Origin: Parahalioglobus pacificus
GTDB taxonomy: Bacteria; Pseudomonadota; Gammaproteobacteria; Pseudomonadales; Halieaceae
Length of the DNA stretch: 64,000 nt
Direction of reading: 5' to 3'
Assembly: GCF_014652275.1 (NCBI RefSeq)
Contig: NZ_BMYM01000002.1
Span: forward strand, 434,001-498,000
Each line of letters starts with the position of its first letter. Position 1 is the stretch's first letter. The position numbers were made by a program, and so were the translations under genes. Below are positions 63,846 to 64,000 of this stretch, in pieces. The notes beneath the pieces are model-generated. The model saw nothing but the letters and a program-made list of their open reading frames with translations. It was not told the origin of the DNA and did no database searches.

Positions 63846-64000
63846 AACAGTACCTCGATTTGCTGCAGGACGTTCTGGATAACGGCATCGAGAAGGGCGA
63901 TCGCACCGGCACTGGCACGCGATCGGTGTTTGCCCGCCAGTACCGACACGATCTGGCAGATGGCTTCCCCCTGCTCACAACCAAGCGGCTGCATTTTAAG
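63842..64000 (+). CDS. thyA: ThyA, thymidylate synthase (3' end outside window)
   Basis: The first 53 codons are visible, starting [15 protein letters not shown], then [14 protein letters not shown] with the conserved Arg that binds phosphate, and [12 protein letters not shown]. The ATG overlaps the lgt stop by 4 bp, the standard lgt-thyA arrangement. It makes dTMP from dUMP with methylene-THF. Confidence 0.95.
   Translation, partial: MKQYLDLLQDVLDNGIEKGDRTGTGTRSVFARQYRHDLADGFPLLTTKRLHFK

Noticed and set aside
1-64000. CRISPR arrays, tRNA or rRNA genes, insertion sequences with transposases
   Set aside because: No regularly spaced repeats, tRNA cloverleaf signals, rRNA sequence or transposase gene could be recognised anywhere in the window.

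Overview
This 64-kb window is chromosomal core DNA of a gammaproteobacterium. The gene blocks follow Pseudomonas-type order: ftsY-ftsE-ftsX-rpoH; hemW-rdgB-DUF4426-metW-metX-yggT-proC-yggS against pilT-pilU; ruvX-yqgE-tonB3-gshB; metF-ahcY-metK-(ArsR/methyltransferase) against tkt-epd-pgk-fba; rpiA against ilvA; zapA-6S RNA-5-FCL against ygfB-pepP-ubiH-ubiI; and rppH-ptsP-lgt-thyA. The moderately high G+C, the large TonB-dependent receptors and the TPR-linked sulfotransferase/oxygenase genes suggest a marine heterotroph of the Cellvibrionales type (Halieaceae/OM60-NOR5 or a relative). That placement is inference, because no rRNA gene is present.

Layout. 1-5.7 kb: protein targeting and cell division (ftsYEX), the heat-shock sigma factor rpoH behind a perfect CIRCE operator, DUF423, trmB, and a short-chain dehydrogenase broken by a 5-bp tandem duplication. 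5.7-23.8 kb: a secreted protein of unknown function, then housekeeping genes for heme, nucleotide sanitation, methionine, proline, PLP homeostasis, twitching ATPases, glutathione and the methyl cycle. A 34-bp perfect palindrome lies between the ArsR/methyltransferase regulator of the SAM genes and transketolase. 23.9-29.9 kb: central carbon genes tkt-epd-pgk-fba and a MarC-type membrane protein.

30.1-44.5 kb is the accessory region and the most novel part. A rightward set encodes a TonB-dependent receptor, a TPR protein ending in a 2-oxoglutarate/Fe(II) oxygenase-like domain, and a TPR protein ending in a sulfotransferase. A convergent leftward set encodes an ECF sigma factor, a FecR anti-sigma factor, a TonB receptor with an STN signalling domain, a SAM methyltransferase, a SapC-family protein and a TPR protein ending in an aspartyl/asparaginyl beta-hydroxylase-like domain. 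Together this looks like a surface-signalled uptake system with three TPR-mounted modifying enzymes (two hydroxylases and a sulfotransferase). The substrate is unknown.

44.7-64 kb: a D-2-hydroxyglutarate dehydrogenase-like flavoenzyme, rpiA, ilvA, a 48-residue membrane peptide gene, an MddA-like methyltransferase divergent from an HxlR regulator with tandem operator-like repeats, 5-formyl-THF cyclo-ligase, 6S RNA, zapA, a ZapB-like coiled coil, ygfB, pepP, ubiH, ubiI, gcvH, rlmI, a HAD phosphatase, rppH and ptsP. A 453-bp structured gene-free stretch, possibly a repeat or retroelement remnant, separates ptsP from an NRDE-family gene. Then come lgt and the start of thyA, which is cut by the window end.
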